From positions 1-38,077 of the forward strand of contig CAKZUK010000178.1 of assembly GCA_937921775.1 (NCBI GenBank): 38,077 nucleotides of DNA, in the 5' to 3' direction. Below, one piece after another: positions 15,283 to 23,161 of this stretch. The notes below the pieces were generated by a model. That model did not search any database, was not told the DNA's origin, and saw nothing but the letters and a program-made list of their open reading frames with translations. The DNA is from an uncultured Saprospiraceae bacterium (GTDB lineage: Bacteria; Bacteroidota; Bacteroidia; Chitinophagales; Saprospiraceae). The number at the start of each line of letters is the position of its first letter. Positions within the stretch are counted from its first letter, which is position 1. The position numbers and the translations under genes are program-made.

Positions 15283-17157
15283 CTACCCAGCAAACTGTCG
15301 ATCCAAATCATCTAAATCGTAAGTAATAAAGCAATTTCGACCAAAAGGACTTTTATAAGGTACTTCACAAGCAAATAAGCGGTCGATCAATTCCTTCATT
15401 TCAACAGGATTGAGCGGATGACCTCTTTTGATGGAAGAGCTACGAGCCATGGCACGAGCGATATTTTCAGTAATATCCAGTTTGAGCTCAATATTTTCTT
15501 TGTATTGTTCCAACAGCTTCTCGAGCATGGCTTGTTGATCTGCAACCTTATGTAAGTCTGCAGGAACAGCATGTATAACGAAATCATTTTTGCCAAACTC
15601 TTGGATTTCAAAACCCAGCTTGTTGACTTCAGGAATGATTTCTTTTAAGATAGCAGCATCTGCAGGTGGAAGTGTAATCGTTTTTGGGAATAATTCCTTT
15701 TGAGAAACCGCTTCCTTGTTTTTCATAGCATCCAAATATTGTTCAAATAGAATGCGCTCATGAGCTGCCTGCTGGTCGATCAGTAAAAAGCCTGATTTGA
15801 TATTACTGACAATATAAGAGGAGTGTATTTGATACGATTTTTTTTGAGGGTTTGAAAAGCTACCTTTTTCATCGTCGAGTGATCCGCTCTCCGCCCACTT
15901 ACTTTCAATGGTGAGAGACTTACCTTCTGTCGTAGAGTCTTCGTCAGCTTCAGGATCAAATTGATCGAGACCTTCGTATAGGTTTTTCCAATTTTTCAGA
16001 TTGTTGCTATCTTTCGCAGAAGTAGGACTAGAAGTCGGTCTACCAAAATTTGAGCTATTGCCTTTTGACGATTTGGTCTCATAGGCTTGATTTTGCGAAG
16101 TAGATTTGCTACTGGTAATTCCGTTTGCGAAATTGACATTTTGTTCAAAGTCGAGTGTAGGAGTAATAGCATTGGTACCAAGAGCATGTCGAATGGCTAC
16201 CTTTAAGTAATTATAGATCAAGCGTTCGTCGTCAAATTTGATTTCTTGTTTAGTTGGGTGCACATTGATGTCAATTCGCTTAGGGTCAATATCAATATAG
16301 ATGGCATAAAAAGGAAAGGTACCTTTTTGCAAAAGTTCCTCATAAGCACTCATGATGGCGTGGTTGAGGTAATTGCTTTTTATGAAGCGATTATTGACGA
16401 AGAAGAATTGAGTGCCTCTAGTTTTTTTAGCGAATTCTGGTTTGCCAACATAACCACTTAGTTTGATGATGTCGGTGTCTTCTTCAACTGGTACTAGGTG
16501 TTTGTTGGAGGTTGTCCCAAAAATACCAACGATGCGTTGTCTCAGTTTGCCCGCAGGTAAATGAAAAATCTCATTACCATTATGATGAAGTGAAAAGAAG
16601 ATGTCAGTATTTGCTAGCGCAATGCGTTGGAATTCATCAAGAATATGGCGCATTTCCACGGTATCTGATTTGAGGAAATTGCGTCGTGCCGGAACATTAT
16701 AAAATAAGTTTTTTACAGAAGTACTGGTGCCTGCGGGGCATTGGCAAGCTTCCTGAGTTTTTATTTCAGATCCTTCAATCATTAATCTTGTACCAAGTTC
16801 ATCAGACTGGCGACGGGTTTTGAGCTCAACCTGTGCTATAGCTGCAATGGAAGCCATTGCTTCTCCACGGAAACCCATGGTGCGAATAGCAAAGAGATCT
16901 TTAGCATGTCTAATTTTGGAAGTAGCATGTCGCTCAAAACTCATACGAGCGTCAGTCTCAGACATACCACAACCATCATCAATAATTTGAAGCAAGGTTT
17001 TGCCTGCGTCCTTTATAATTAACTTGATAGAACTACTACCCGCATCGATGGAATTCTCCATCAACTCCTTCACGACAGATGCTGGCCGCTGGATAACTTC
17101 TCCGGCGGCAATTTGATTGGCGATTGAATCTGGTAATAGCTGAATGATATCAGCCAT
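15283..17157 (-). CDS. mutL: DNA mismatch repair protein MutL
   Basis: A 624-residue MutL, the ATPase that couples mismatch recognition by MutS to excision. The N-terminal GHKL ATPase domain is intact: ELMENSIDAG (Glu34 catalytic, Asn35), IIDDGCGM (60-65), RHATSKI and the ATP-lid GFRGEAMASI (95-104). A low-complexity linker (about 340-440, Ser/Asn/Lys-rich) leads to the C-terminal dimerisation domain. There the endonuclease metal motif DQHAx2Ex4E reads DQQAAHERILFE (461-472), with His replaced by Gln. The usual CPHGRP motif reads SPFGRN, and the ACR-type motif is also altered. Nicking activity is therefore doubtful. It follows the 104-aa gene (129-nt gap containing a 17-bp inverted repeat). 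Confidence 0.96.
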   Translation of the reverse strand: MADIIQLLPDSIANQIAAGEVIQRPASVVKELMENSIDAGSSSIKLIIKDAGKTLLQIIDDGCGMSETDARMSFERHATSKIRHAKDLFAIRTMGFRGEAMASIAAIAQVELKTRRQSDELGTRLMIEGSEIKTQEACQCPAGTSTSVKNLFYNVPARRNFLKSDTVEMRHILDEFQRIALANTDIFFSLHHNGNEIFHLPAGKLRQRIVGIFGTTSNKHLVPVEEDTDIIKLSGYVGKPEFAKKTRGTQFFFVNNRFIKSNYLNHAIMSAYEELLQKGTFPFYAIYIDIDPKRIDINVHPTKQEIKFDDERLIYNYLKVAIRHALGTNAITPTLDFEQNVNFANGITSSKSTSQNQAYETKSSKGNSSNFGRPTSSPTSAKDSNNLKNWKNLYEGLDQFDPEADEDSTTEGKSLTIESKWAESGSLDDEKGSFSNPQKKSYQIHSSYIVSNIKSGFLLIDQQAAHERILFEQYLDAMKNKEAVSQKELFPKTITLPPADAAILKEIIPEVNKLGFEIQEFGKNDFVIHAVPADLHKVADQQAMLEKLLEQYKENIELKLDITENIARAMARSSSIKRGHPLNPVEMKELIDRLFACEVPYKSPFGRNCFITYDLDDLDRQFAG

Positions 17158-17196
17158 ATGTTTTTATTTTTTTATTATGCAAAAGATGAAGGGGGC

Positions 17197-17269
17197 AAAG
17201 ATTGAAGGAAATACGAGGTGACGAATACGCAATCGCGGGTTCCTTCAATCCTTATTTCCTTCAATCTTT
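17197..17269. repeat. Perfect 17-bp inverted repeat between the 104-aa gene and mutL
   Basis: The left arm 17197-17213 (AAAGATTGAAGGAAATA) and right arm 17253-17269 are exact reverse complements separated by 39 nt. The right half is a pyrimidine repeat of about 8 bp (CCTTCAAT, CCTTATTT, CCTTCAAT). The element begins 17 nt after the 104-aa gene stop (minus strand) and ends 39 nt before the mutL start, so it is intercistronic. Confidence 0.75.
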
Positions 17270-17286
17270 CAGCCCTTAGGAACTAA

Positions 17287-17601
17287 CTACTCGACCATGT
17301 CTACTATACGTGGCAAATATACAGTAAGTAAGATGTAACTTATTAAGATAAGTGCTACTATTATGGCAATTAGTGACAAATTTCTTCTGATCCCAGCAGC
17401 ACGCTTAGTAGAGGCATAGCCTTTTTGTTTTCGGCGAAAGCCCGAAGAGATTCTAGCTTTTACAGCTTCAGGATCACCAGTCTTAGCATCTCTAGCTGTT
17501 TTGAGTCGTCGCTCCAAATCCTCTTTCTTTGCATCGTAATGTTGAGGAATATAGTCGAATCGTTGATTTTGAGGAGTTTTGAAAAATCTTGGTATTGACA
17601 T
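17287..17601 (-). CDS. Small C-terminally membrane-anchored protein next to mutL
   Basis: A 104-residue protein with a charged, probably cytoplasmic N-terminal part and one hydrophobic helix near the C-terminus (LSLIAIIVALILISYILLTVY, about residues 74-95). The N-terminal motif RFFKTPQNQRFDYIPQHYD and the basic KKEDLERRLKTARDAK helix are its most distinctive parts. I recall similar small proteins with an R-F-x-Y-x-P core beside mutL in Bacteroidota, sometimes mislabelled as a riboflavin synthase subunit; no catalytic residues support that. It is the first gene of the minus-strand mutL/rhomboid group. Its function is unknown. Confidence 0.7.
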   Translation of the reverse strand: MSIPRFFKTPQNQRFDYIPQHYDAKKEDLERRLKTARDAKTGDPEAVKARISSGFRRKQKGYASTKRAAGIRRNLSLIAIIVALILISYILLTVYLPRIVDMVE

Positions 17602-17713
17602 GGTGTTTTTTTTTGAGATCGCTGCGCTGTTAAATCACTTCGTTGAGAGATCTTTCAGTGGCGCCAGAGGAGGCATAGGCTCTCGTATATATAAAGGTCT
17701 GGTAGCAAAGCAG

Positions 17714-17745
17714 TCTAATTAAAAGATCACTATCATTTAATTAGA
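17714..17745. repeat. 10-bp perfect inverted repeat in the divergent purF-side promoter region
   Basis: TCTAATTAAA (17714-17723) and TTTAATTAGA (17736-17745) are exact complements separated by 12 nt. The repeat lies 101 nt upstream of the -33 element of the plus-strand promoter and 112 nt upstream of the minus-strand gene, a reasonable place for an operator. Confidence 0.4.
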
Positions 17746-17845
17746 TGTAAGATAAGAATGAAATGTTGTATAGACCAAAAAAAATCCATATTCTGACAAT
17801 TCTGACTCGGATAAAACGTTTTTTTCTTTTCCTTTGAAATAACTG

Positions 17846-17874
17846 TTTGGAGCTACTGATTATACTTATATTTG
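17846..17874 (+). promoter_or_regulatory. Bacteroidota-type promoter for the amidophosphoribosyltransferase gene
   Basis: TTTG at 17846-17849 and TATATTTG at 17867-17874 (consensus TAnnTTTG) are separated by 17 nt. The predicted transcript start is near 17880, giving a leader of about 105 nt. Confidence 0.65.
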
Positions 17875-17985
17875 TGCAGCTAAACAGTTGAAAATGCACA
17901 TATAGGAAGTTTCGCTATAAGTAGCTTACTGTTCAAATTGTGTCATTAGTAAAAATTTTTTCACCATCATAAGGATTTTACTCGA

Positions 17986-19878
17986 ATGAGCGATCAAATC
18001 AAGCATGAATGCGGTATCGCATTAGTTAGGTTGTTAAAGCCTCTCCAATATTATCAAGATAAATACGGAACCTCGCTTTATGGTCTGAATACCCTTCGAC
18101 TATTAATGCAAAAACAGCGTAACCGTGGACAAGATGGAGCAGGAATAGCTACCATTAAATTGGACGCTAAGCCGGGAACTCGATACATCAGTCGAAAGCG
18201 TAAAACCGGTCCTGACTATCTGAATAATATTTTTTCGGGTATTTACAAGCACTTCAAAGGCTTGAGTGATAATAAATTAAGCAACCCCGCTTGGCTAAAA
18301 AAACACAAACCATATACTGGTGAATTATTACTAGGGCACCTACGCTACGGAACGCATGGTGATAATACCCTAGAAGCCTGTCATCCTTTTCTACGACAAA
18401 ATAACTGGATTAGCCGAAACCTAGTTTTGGCTGGTAACTTCAACATGACTAATGTTGATGAGTTGTTTAATAATTTATTAGAATTGGGACAGTATCCAAA
18501 AGAAAAATCAGATACGGTGACGGTTCTTGAAAAGATCGGACACTTTCTAGATGATGAGGTGCAACGTTTACATGATTGGTTCAAAGAAGATGGTCATAGT
18601 AGCGAGGAATTGAATCAACTGATTTTTGAGCATTTAGATATGCAGCGACTATTGGAAAAAGCTTGTAAGAGTTTTGATGGTGGTTATGTAATGGCAGGAT
18701 TGATTGGTCATGGAGATGCTTTTGTGATGCGTGATCCGTCAGGAATTCGTCCAGCCTTTTATTATAAAGATGATGAAATCGTAGTAGTTGCATCTGAACG
18801 CCCGGCGATACAGACTGCTTTAGATATACACTGGTCTAAAATTAAGGAATTGAAACCTGCGCATGCTCTTTTGATTAAGTCTACGGGTAAGGTAACGGAA
18901 GAACAATTCATAGAACCAAGAAAACGAAAGTCTTGTTCTTTTGAGCGAATCTACTTTTCGAGAGGAACGGATCGGGATGTTTACCTAGAACGAAAGAAGT
19001 TGGGGCAACAATTGGCCAAGTCGATCTTGGAAGCAGTAGATTATAATTTCAAAAATACCGTTTTTTCTTACATACCAAATACAGCAGAGTCTTCTTATTA
19101 TGGAATGGTAGAAGGATTAGATATAGAGTTGAATGAAGTCAAGAAGCAAAAGATTTTGGCGATGGGGGAGAATATCAAACCCAAGAAACTAGAGAAGATT
19201 TTGAGCATGCATACGCGTGTTGAAAAAATCGTAGTGAAGGATGCTAAGCTTCGAACTTTTATTACTTCCGGCGAATCCCGAGGTGATTTGGTTTCCCATA
19301 TTTATGATGTGACTTATGGTATTGTGAACAACGATAAAGATACCCTAGTTTTGATGGATGACTCTATCGTAAGAGGTACAACTTTACGTACGAGTATTCT
19401 TCAAATTGTTTCTAGACTAAAGCCGAAGAAGATTGTTATTGTTTCCTCTGCACCACAGATTCGTTACCCAGATTGCTATGGTATTGATATGTCGAAAATG
19501 GGCGAATTTGTTGCTTTTCGAGCACTGGTTGCTTTACTAGAAGAAAACAATATGGATCACTTGCTGGATGAAACGTTTGAACGCTGCAAGGCGCAAGAAG
19601 AATTGCCAGTAGCGAAAATGAAGAATCAATTAATTCCGCTTTATAATACCTTTAGCTACGAAGAGATTTCAAATAAGATTGCCGAAATCGTAACGCCAAA
19701 AGGAATCAAACCAGAAGTTGAAGTGATTTATCAAACGATTGAAGGTTTGCATGAAGCTTGTCCGAACGATACTGGTGACTGGTATTTTTCAGGAAAGTAT
19801 CCAACTCCCGGTGGTAACCGTGTGGTGAATCGTGCTTTTATTAACTACATGAAGAAGTCGGATCAGCGGGCTTATTAG
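17986..19878 (+). CDS. Amidophosphoribosyltransferase, long form (PurF-like)
   Basis: A 630-residue class II glutamine amidotransferase fused to a phosphoribosyltransferase, the architecture of PurF, which commits PRPP to purine synthesis. The predicted nucleophile is Cys9 (HECGIALVRL), so processing would remove an eight-residue propeptide. Glutaminase motifs are RNRGQDGAG, GHLRYGTHG and GNFNMTN. PRTase motifs are DPSGIRPAFY, FERIYFSRGTDRDVYLERK and the PRPP loop VLMDDSIVRGTT (458-466), followed by SSAPQIRYPDCYGID. It is about 120-150 residues longer than standard PurF (about 470-510), with extra sequence in the glutaminase domain (about 60-105 and 155-215) and a longer C-terminus. The N-F-N instead of N-L-T-N variant is notable. 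It could be the main PurF or a second paralogue. Confidence 0.85.
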   Translation: MSDQIKHECGIALVRLLKPLQYYQDKYGTSLYGLNTLRLLMQKQRNRGQDGAGIATIKLDAKPGTRYISRKRKTGPDYLNNIFSGIYKHFKGLSDNKLSNPAWLKKHKPYTGELLLGHLRYGTHGDNTLEACHPFLRQNNWISRNLVLAGNFNMTNVDELFNNLLELGQYPKEKSDTVTVLEKIGHFLDDEVQRLHDWFKEDGHSSEELNQLIFEHLDMQRLLEKACKSFDGGYVMAGLIGHGDAFVMRDPSGIRPAFYYKDDEIVVVASERPAIQTALDIHWSKIKELKPAHALLIKSTGKVTEEQFIEPRKRKSCSFERIYFSRGTDRDVYLERKKLGQQLAKSILEAVDYNFKNTVFSYIPNTAESSYYGMVEGLDIELNEVKKQKILAMGENIKPKKLEKILSMHTRVEKIVVKDAKLRTFITSGESRGDLVSHIYDVTYGIVNNDKDTLVLMDDSIVRGTTLRTSILQIVSRLKPKKIVIVSSAPQIRYPDCYGIDMSKMGEFVAFRALVALLEENNMDHLLDETFERCKAQEELPVAKMKNQLIPLYNTFSYEEISNKIAEIVTPKGIKPEVEVIYQTIEGLHEACPNDTGDWYFSGKYPTPGGNRVVNRAFINYMKKSDQRAY

Positions 19879-19910
19879 AATGGCTGGCTTTCTGTGTTTA
19901 GTAGCAGGTT

Positions 19911-19930
19911 TTAGCTTCGACTAGGTTCAG
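19911..19930 (+). repeat. Copy of the TTAGCTTCGACTA dispersed repeat
   Basis: This 20-mer matches the reverse complement of 13398-13417 at 18 of 20 positions. It lies 33 nt after the purF-like stop, again in an intergenic 3' position. Confidence 0.55.
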
Positions 19931-19958
19931 CCGTCGCCGTTCGGTTTTTTGCTAAATG

Positions 19959-20007
19959 GGTGTATAATTGGAGCGCAATATCGCAGACCAATTATACACC
20001 TTTTTTT
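19959..20007. terminator. Strong terminator after the purF-like gene
   Basis: A 13-bp perfect stem, GGTGTATAATTGG (19959-19971) with CCAATTATACACC (19988-20000), closes a 16-nt loop and runs into seven T residues. It serves the plus-strand gene and stands between it and the convergent envelope-protein gene, which ends at 20021. Confidence 0.93.
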
Positions 20008-20020
20008 ATGACAAGTACTC

Positions 20021-21430
20021 CTAAAATGCTAGTCCAAAAGTAATATTTAACACAGGAATTACAGGTACCTTCTCATCCACTTTTTCCAATTCCACAAGAC
20101 CATTATCTACAATTAGAAGTTCTCCTTCTACATTTTTGATAGGAATTCCTGCTCCAATCTCAAAGCCAAACATAAAAGCTTTGCGGCCAGTATTTACACC
20201 TAGTCTAGCTGATACTGCTTCGAAACTTACCTTTGCAGATCCAGTCGTATTGTCTACTTTGGTTGTCGTTTTGGCTTGACCTTTCATATAGCTTGAACCA
20301 ATGTACCACCCTCGCGCATATTGTTTTCGGAAGTAATAGTTGGCTCCCAATGAATAGTATTGGTACTGCCCATCGATTTCATCTCCAAATGACTCGCCTT
20401 CATCCAAAAAGCGTTCAACGTGTTTTCCAAAAGAAATAGAAGAAAAATCTCCAACTAAGCTAAAGCGATTGTTAGCAAGAGGCGTTACAACTTCACCATG
20501 TACACCTGCAATATTTGGAACCAATAAGCGTAAGCCAAGACGAAAGTAACGAGGTCGACCATCCTTCTCTTTTTTCTTTTTTATTGCAGCTTCTTCATCT
20601 GCTTCCCATTGACGATTGACTTCTCTGATTCGTCTTTCTTTTTCTTCTGGTGTTTCTATTATTTCGGGTTCTATAGTTTCTACGGGGGCTGGAGTAGAAA
20701 TAGCGGCGACTACTTTTTCCGTTGCTTCGCTTGCTTGCGGTTTTTGTATTTCAGTAGAAGTGATTTCTTCTATTTTATTTTCGTCAATAATTGTATTCTC
20801 AATGGTCGAAGGAATATTCGCTTCTGCAATTTCTTTAACTTCAACTACCTCCTCCACAAGGTCTTCAACAAGCTCAGTTTCTTCAATTATAAGGGGAACT
20901 TCTTCACCACCAAGTAAGCTTATAAGTTCAGGAAGGAAAGCATCAATATTATTAAATTTGCTTTCTTCTGTTTTGTAGAAAAGGTCGCGATTTTTTCTCC
21001 ATTCAGTGGCTAAGTCATCGGGGTCACTTTGTTTTTCTATTTTGCCATATTCAGCTACCAGTTTTTCCGCTCCATAGGTTTGTTTGAAAATCGTTTCACC
21101 GCTCTTGTTTTTGACTTCAGCGAGATAGCTTGGAGAATTGTACTTTACTTGAAAGAAATAAACAGGTCCGGATTCTCTCTTGCGTGTATATTGTTTTGGG
21201 TCTAGCTCGCTAAGGAAGCTTAGTTCAATAGTATAGGTTCCATTCTCGTTGACTTGTTGCCAATCCGGGAATTGTGTTTTAAGAGATGCAGGGGTGTGGA
21301 TACCTAGTTTGTTGCCATATTCAGAAGGCAGCCATTTAAGGTTTAGGACGTAGGTTTTGTCAATGTTTTGGGCTTGGATAGCGTTGAGTGAAAATAGAAG
21401 GCAGGCAAAAAATAAAGTAAGAATTCTCAT
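20021..21430 (-). CDS. Putative outer-membrane barrel protein with Glu-rich linker
   Basis: A 469-residue exported protein of unknown family. The start at 21430 gives the signal peptide MRILTLFFACLLFSLNAIQAQ; an in-frame ATG at 21451 would add seven residues. Residues to about 160 form a conserved-looking N-terminal domain with many aromatic strands. A low-complexity acidic stretch (about 175-285), rich in Glu, Ile, Val and Thr (ELVEDLVEEVVEVKEI), then a short charged helix (EEKERRIREVNRQWEADEEA) lead to about 165 residues of alternating beta strands. These end in an aromatic residue (PVLNITFGLAF), as outer-membrane barrels do. I infer a small beta-barrel tethered to a periplasmic domain. The promoter is not clear. 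Confidence 0.65.
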   Translation of the reverse strand: MRILTLFFACLLFSLNAIQAQNIDKTYVLNLKWLPSEYGNKLGIHTPASLKTQFPDWQQVNENGTYTIELSFLSELDPKQYTRKRESGPVYFFQVKYNSPSYLAEVKNKSGETIFKQTYGAEKLVAEYGKIEKQSDPDDLATEWRKNRDLFYKTEESKFNNIDAFLPELISLLGGEEVPLIIEETELVEDLVEEVVEVKEIAEANIPSTIENTIIDENKIEEITSTEIQKPQASEATEKVVAAISTPAPVETIEPEIIETPEEKERRIREVNRQWEADEEAAIKKKKEKDGRPRYFRLGLRLLVPNIAGVHGEVVTPLANNRFSLVGDFSSISFGKHVERFLDEGESFGDEIDGQYQYYSLGANYYFRKQYARGWYIGSSYMKGQAKTTTKVDNTTGSAKVSFEAVSARLGVNTGRKAFMFGFEIGAGIPIKNVEGELLIVDNGLVELEKVDEKVPVIPVLNITFGLAF

Positions 21431-21829
21431 AATACGAAGTGTTTGATTCAAGGTTTTGTTTTGATTAAAAAATTAGTCCGATCGAAAAAATCGAATCAGA
21501 GTATACGGTTTTAGGAAAAAGAGAGGAAGGTGATTTAGGTGTTATTGCTTCTGCGGATCGCTCAACAAGAATGTTAGATCAACAAAGGCATTACAAGAAT
21601 AAGGAAAATTTAACATTTTTTGCTCATGTCTGCGGGTAAATTTATCTTAGAACTAAGCTTTTGCAAAAGAACAAACAATGTAGAGCATGAGCTCAAATAG
21701 TAGTGGTAGTTACGATGGGAGTTGCAAAAATACGATGGTTTGGTTTTTTATTGTTGTCACCAAGCTTCGGTAGAAAGACTTTTATATATTTTACAAATAG
21801 ATAGGAAAAATAAAGTCCAATAAAGAAAA
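21431..21829. other. Gene-free gap upstream of the envelope-protein gene
   Basis: No supported gene lies here. The gap includes the palindrome CTTTTGCAAAAG near 21660, a GCTCATG/CATGAGC inverted pair around 21622-21690, and on the minus strand a TATTTTTG box (21732-21725) that fits TAnnTTTG but lacks a convincing -33 element. A promoter for the minus-strand gene is expected in this stretch. Confidence 0.4.
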
Positions 21830-21866
21830 GACCTGTTTCAGATTTCACTGAAACAGGTCCTTTTTT
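21830..21866. terminator. Bidirectional terminator after the orphan lipoprotein gene
   Basis: GACCTGTTTCAG (21830-21841) pairs perfectly with CTGAAACAGGTC (21848-21859) around a 6-nt loop. T residues follow on both strands (CTTTTTT on plus, TTTTC on minus). It lies 67 nt beyond the minus-strand lipoprotein stop. Confidence 0.88.
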
Positions 21867-21925
21867 AAAACTGATCTAGAATGTTAAAATAACAGGGAGG
21901 TTTTGCCTTTAGAATCTATTGAGCT

Positions 21926-22771
21926 TTAGCAATCAGTGTCCATTCCACTTACATCCCAACAGTGCCACTCTTGATCCCCAAAATGTGCTTCATCTTTTAC
22001 ACGACCATTTTTATTAGTTTCGTGCCAATTGATTTCCATTAGATTGTTGTTTTCAATTTTGAAGAGGTCGTATGCTCTGTTGAAATCAACATTAGGGTCG
22101 TTAGTCGAACGGTGCTCGATATAGCTGCCCATTCCGGCATTAGAAGGAATGATATTGGTGTATCGAATAACTGCCCCATCAGCAGTATTACCGTTGTACT
22201 CAATCTGAAGGAATGCTTCTGGATTATTTGGTTGATGATTTAATGTCCAATTGGCAGTAATGCCGTTATTTGAAGTTACACCAGAGTACCAATGTACGTC
22301 GGTAAAACCACCTACTTTGGAAATATACATATCCCATTGTGCTTCACCAACTGCCAATATTTCTCCGTAAAGTTTGACTTGATACGTTGCTCCATCATCA
22401 CCTATCACATTGTATGCCCAAAGCCATACACCACTTCCTTGGGCTAGAGGACTGTGATTGAATGCTTCACGGAAAGAAGCTGTTGGGATAGCTAAGTTTG
22501 CAACAAGCACAGTATTCCAAACAATTACGTTTGTTACGCTATAAAACCAGTTGTCGAAAGTAGTTGTTCGTACGCTAGCTCCTTCATCATTGCCAGGAGT
22601 AAGCCCAGTTGTGTCAGCATCTTCAAAGCCATCGAAAGGCATAACAAAAGATTCAACAGGAGGAAGTTCAGGTGCTGTACCATTGTCAATGACAGGATCT
22701 TCTTTTTTTACACAAGATTGTAAACTAGCTAGAGCGAATATTAGGACTAAAAAATAACTTAGGTTCTTCAT
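21926..22771 (-). CDS. Orphan lipoprotein of unknown family
   Basis: A 281-residue lipoprotein. The signal peptide MKNLSYFLVLIFALASLQSC ends in the lipobox Cys20, followed by KKEDP and a Pro/acidic linker. The mature part is rich in Trp, Asn and aromatic residues in beta-like alternation (WNTVLVANLAIPT, WDMYISKVGGFTDVHWYSG), without recognised catalytic motifs. Two Cys residues lie at the extreme C-terminus (WHCWDVSGMDTDC) and could form a disulfide. It is flanked by large gaps and its own terminator, so it is probably monocistronic. It is probably displayed at the outer membrane; no function is assigned. Confidence 0.75.
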   Translation of the reverse strand: MKNLSYFLVLIFALASLQSCVKKEDPVIDNGTAPELPPVESFVMPFDGFEDADTTGLTPGNDEGASVRTTTFDNWFYSVTNVIVWNTVLVANLAIPTASFREAFNHSPLAQGSGVWLWAYNVIGDDGATYQVKLYGEILAVGEAQWDMYISKVGGFTDVHWYSGVTSNNGITANWTLNHQPNNPEAFLQIEYNGNTADGAVIRYTNIIPSNAGMGSYIEHRSTNDPNVDFNRAYDLFKIENNNLMEINWHETNKNGRVKDEAHFGDQEWHCWDVSGMDTDC

Positions 22772-23092
22772 GACTTTTTTTTATTGGTTTAGAATATTGA
22801 ATTTTAACAGAGTTTATGTATTCAAATACGCCTTTAATACACAGGGCTTTGGATATACCCTTAGTCATGGTTTAATTTTTTTTAAAATTCTACGAAATAT
22901 ACTTGTACTGCCCAGAGAATAAACTTGGGTTTGTGGGGATTTTGTGAATTTGAATTCAATTCAAAAAATTTGAAGGGAAAGAAAAGAGCTAGAATACTTA
23001 TTAGATGTTTTTAATATTATGCGGGAATCAGAAAAAGGGAGAGAAGTTTTAATGACAATTACAGATGCAATGACAAGGAAGTTACAATTGCA
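22772..23092. other. Gene-free gap between lipoprotein and MuiA-like genes
   Basis: No gene is supported. A TTTGAAT/ATTCAAA inverted repeat with a 3-nt spacer lies at 22949-22965, and the stretch is AT-rich. It should contain the promoter of the minus-strand lipoprotein gene, but I see no full TTTG/TAnnTTTG pair. Confidence 0.4.
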
Positions 23093-23153
23093 GTGACAGT
23101 TTCAATAGCCTTCGTGGTCGAGTGAAAATTACCACTAGCACTGAAACTGTCAC
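23093..23153. repeat. 12-bp inverted repeat just after the MuiA-like gene
   Basis: GTGACAGTTTCA (23093-23104) and TGAAACTGTCAC (23142-23153) are perfect complements. The right arm ends 8 nt after the minus-strand stop at 23162. The flank 23051-23092 repeats similar words (ATGACAA, AGTTACA, AATTGCA), a short imperfect period. No T-tract follows. Confidence 0.6.
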
Positions 23154-23161
23154 TACAAATA

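Larger units (their letters stand above)
17602..17985. other. Divergent regulatory gap between the 104-aa gene and purF-like gene
   Basis: This 384-nt gap holds no supported gene. It contains a 10-bp perfect inverted repeat (17714-17745), a good Bacteroidota promoter for the plus-strand gene (17846-17874), and an AGATC...GATCT inverted repeat close to the 104-aa start (about 17618-17653). No clear minus-strand TAnnTTTG box was seen. Confidence 0.6.

Noticed and set aside
17287..17601. Riboflavin synthase subunit label for the 104-aa protein
   Set aside because: A one-helix membrane protein without lumazine or riboflavin synthase motifs; the label would be a database carry-over.
20609..20978. 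Two overlapping plus-strand frames (102 and 120 codons)
   Set aside because: They are the antisense of the Glu-rich low-complexity linker; the Phe/Ser-rich translations reflect biased codons of the real gene.
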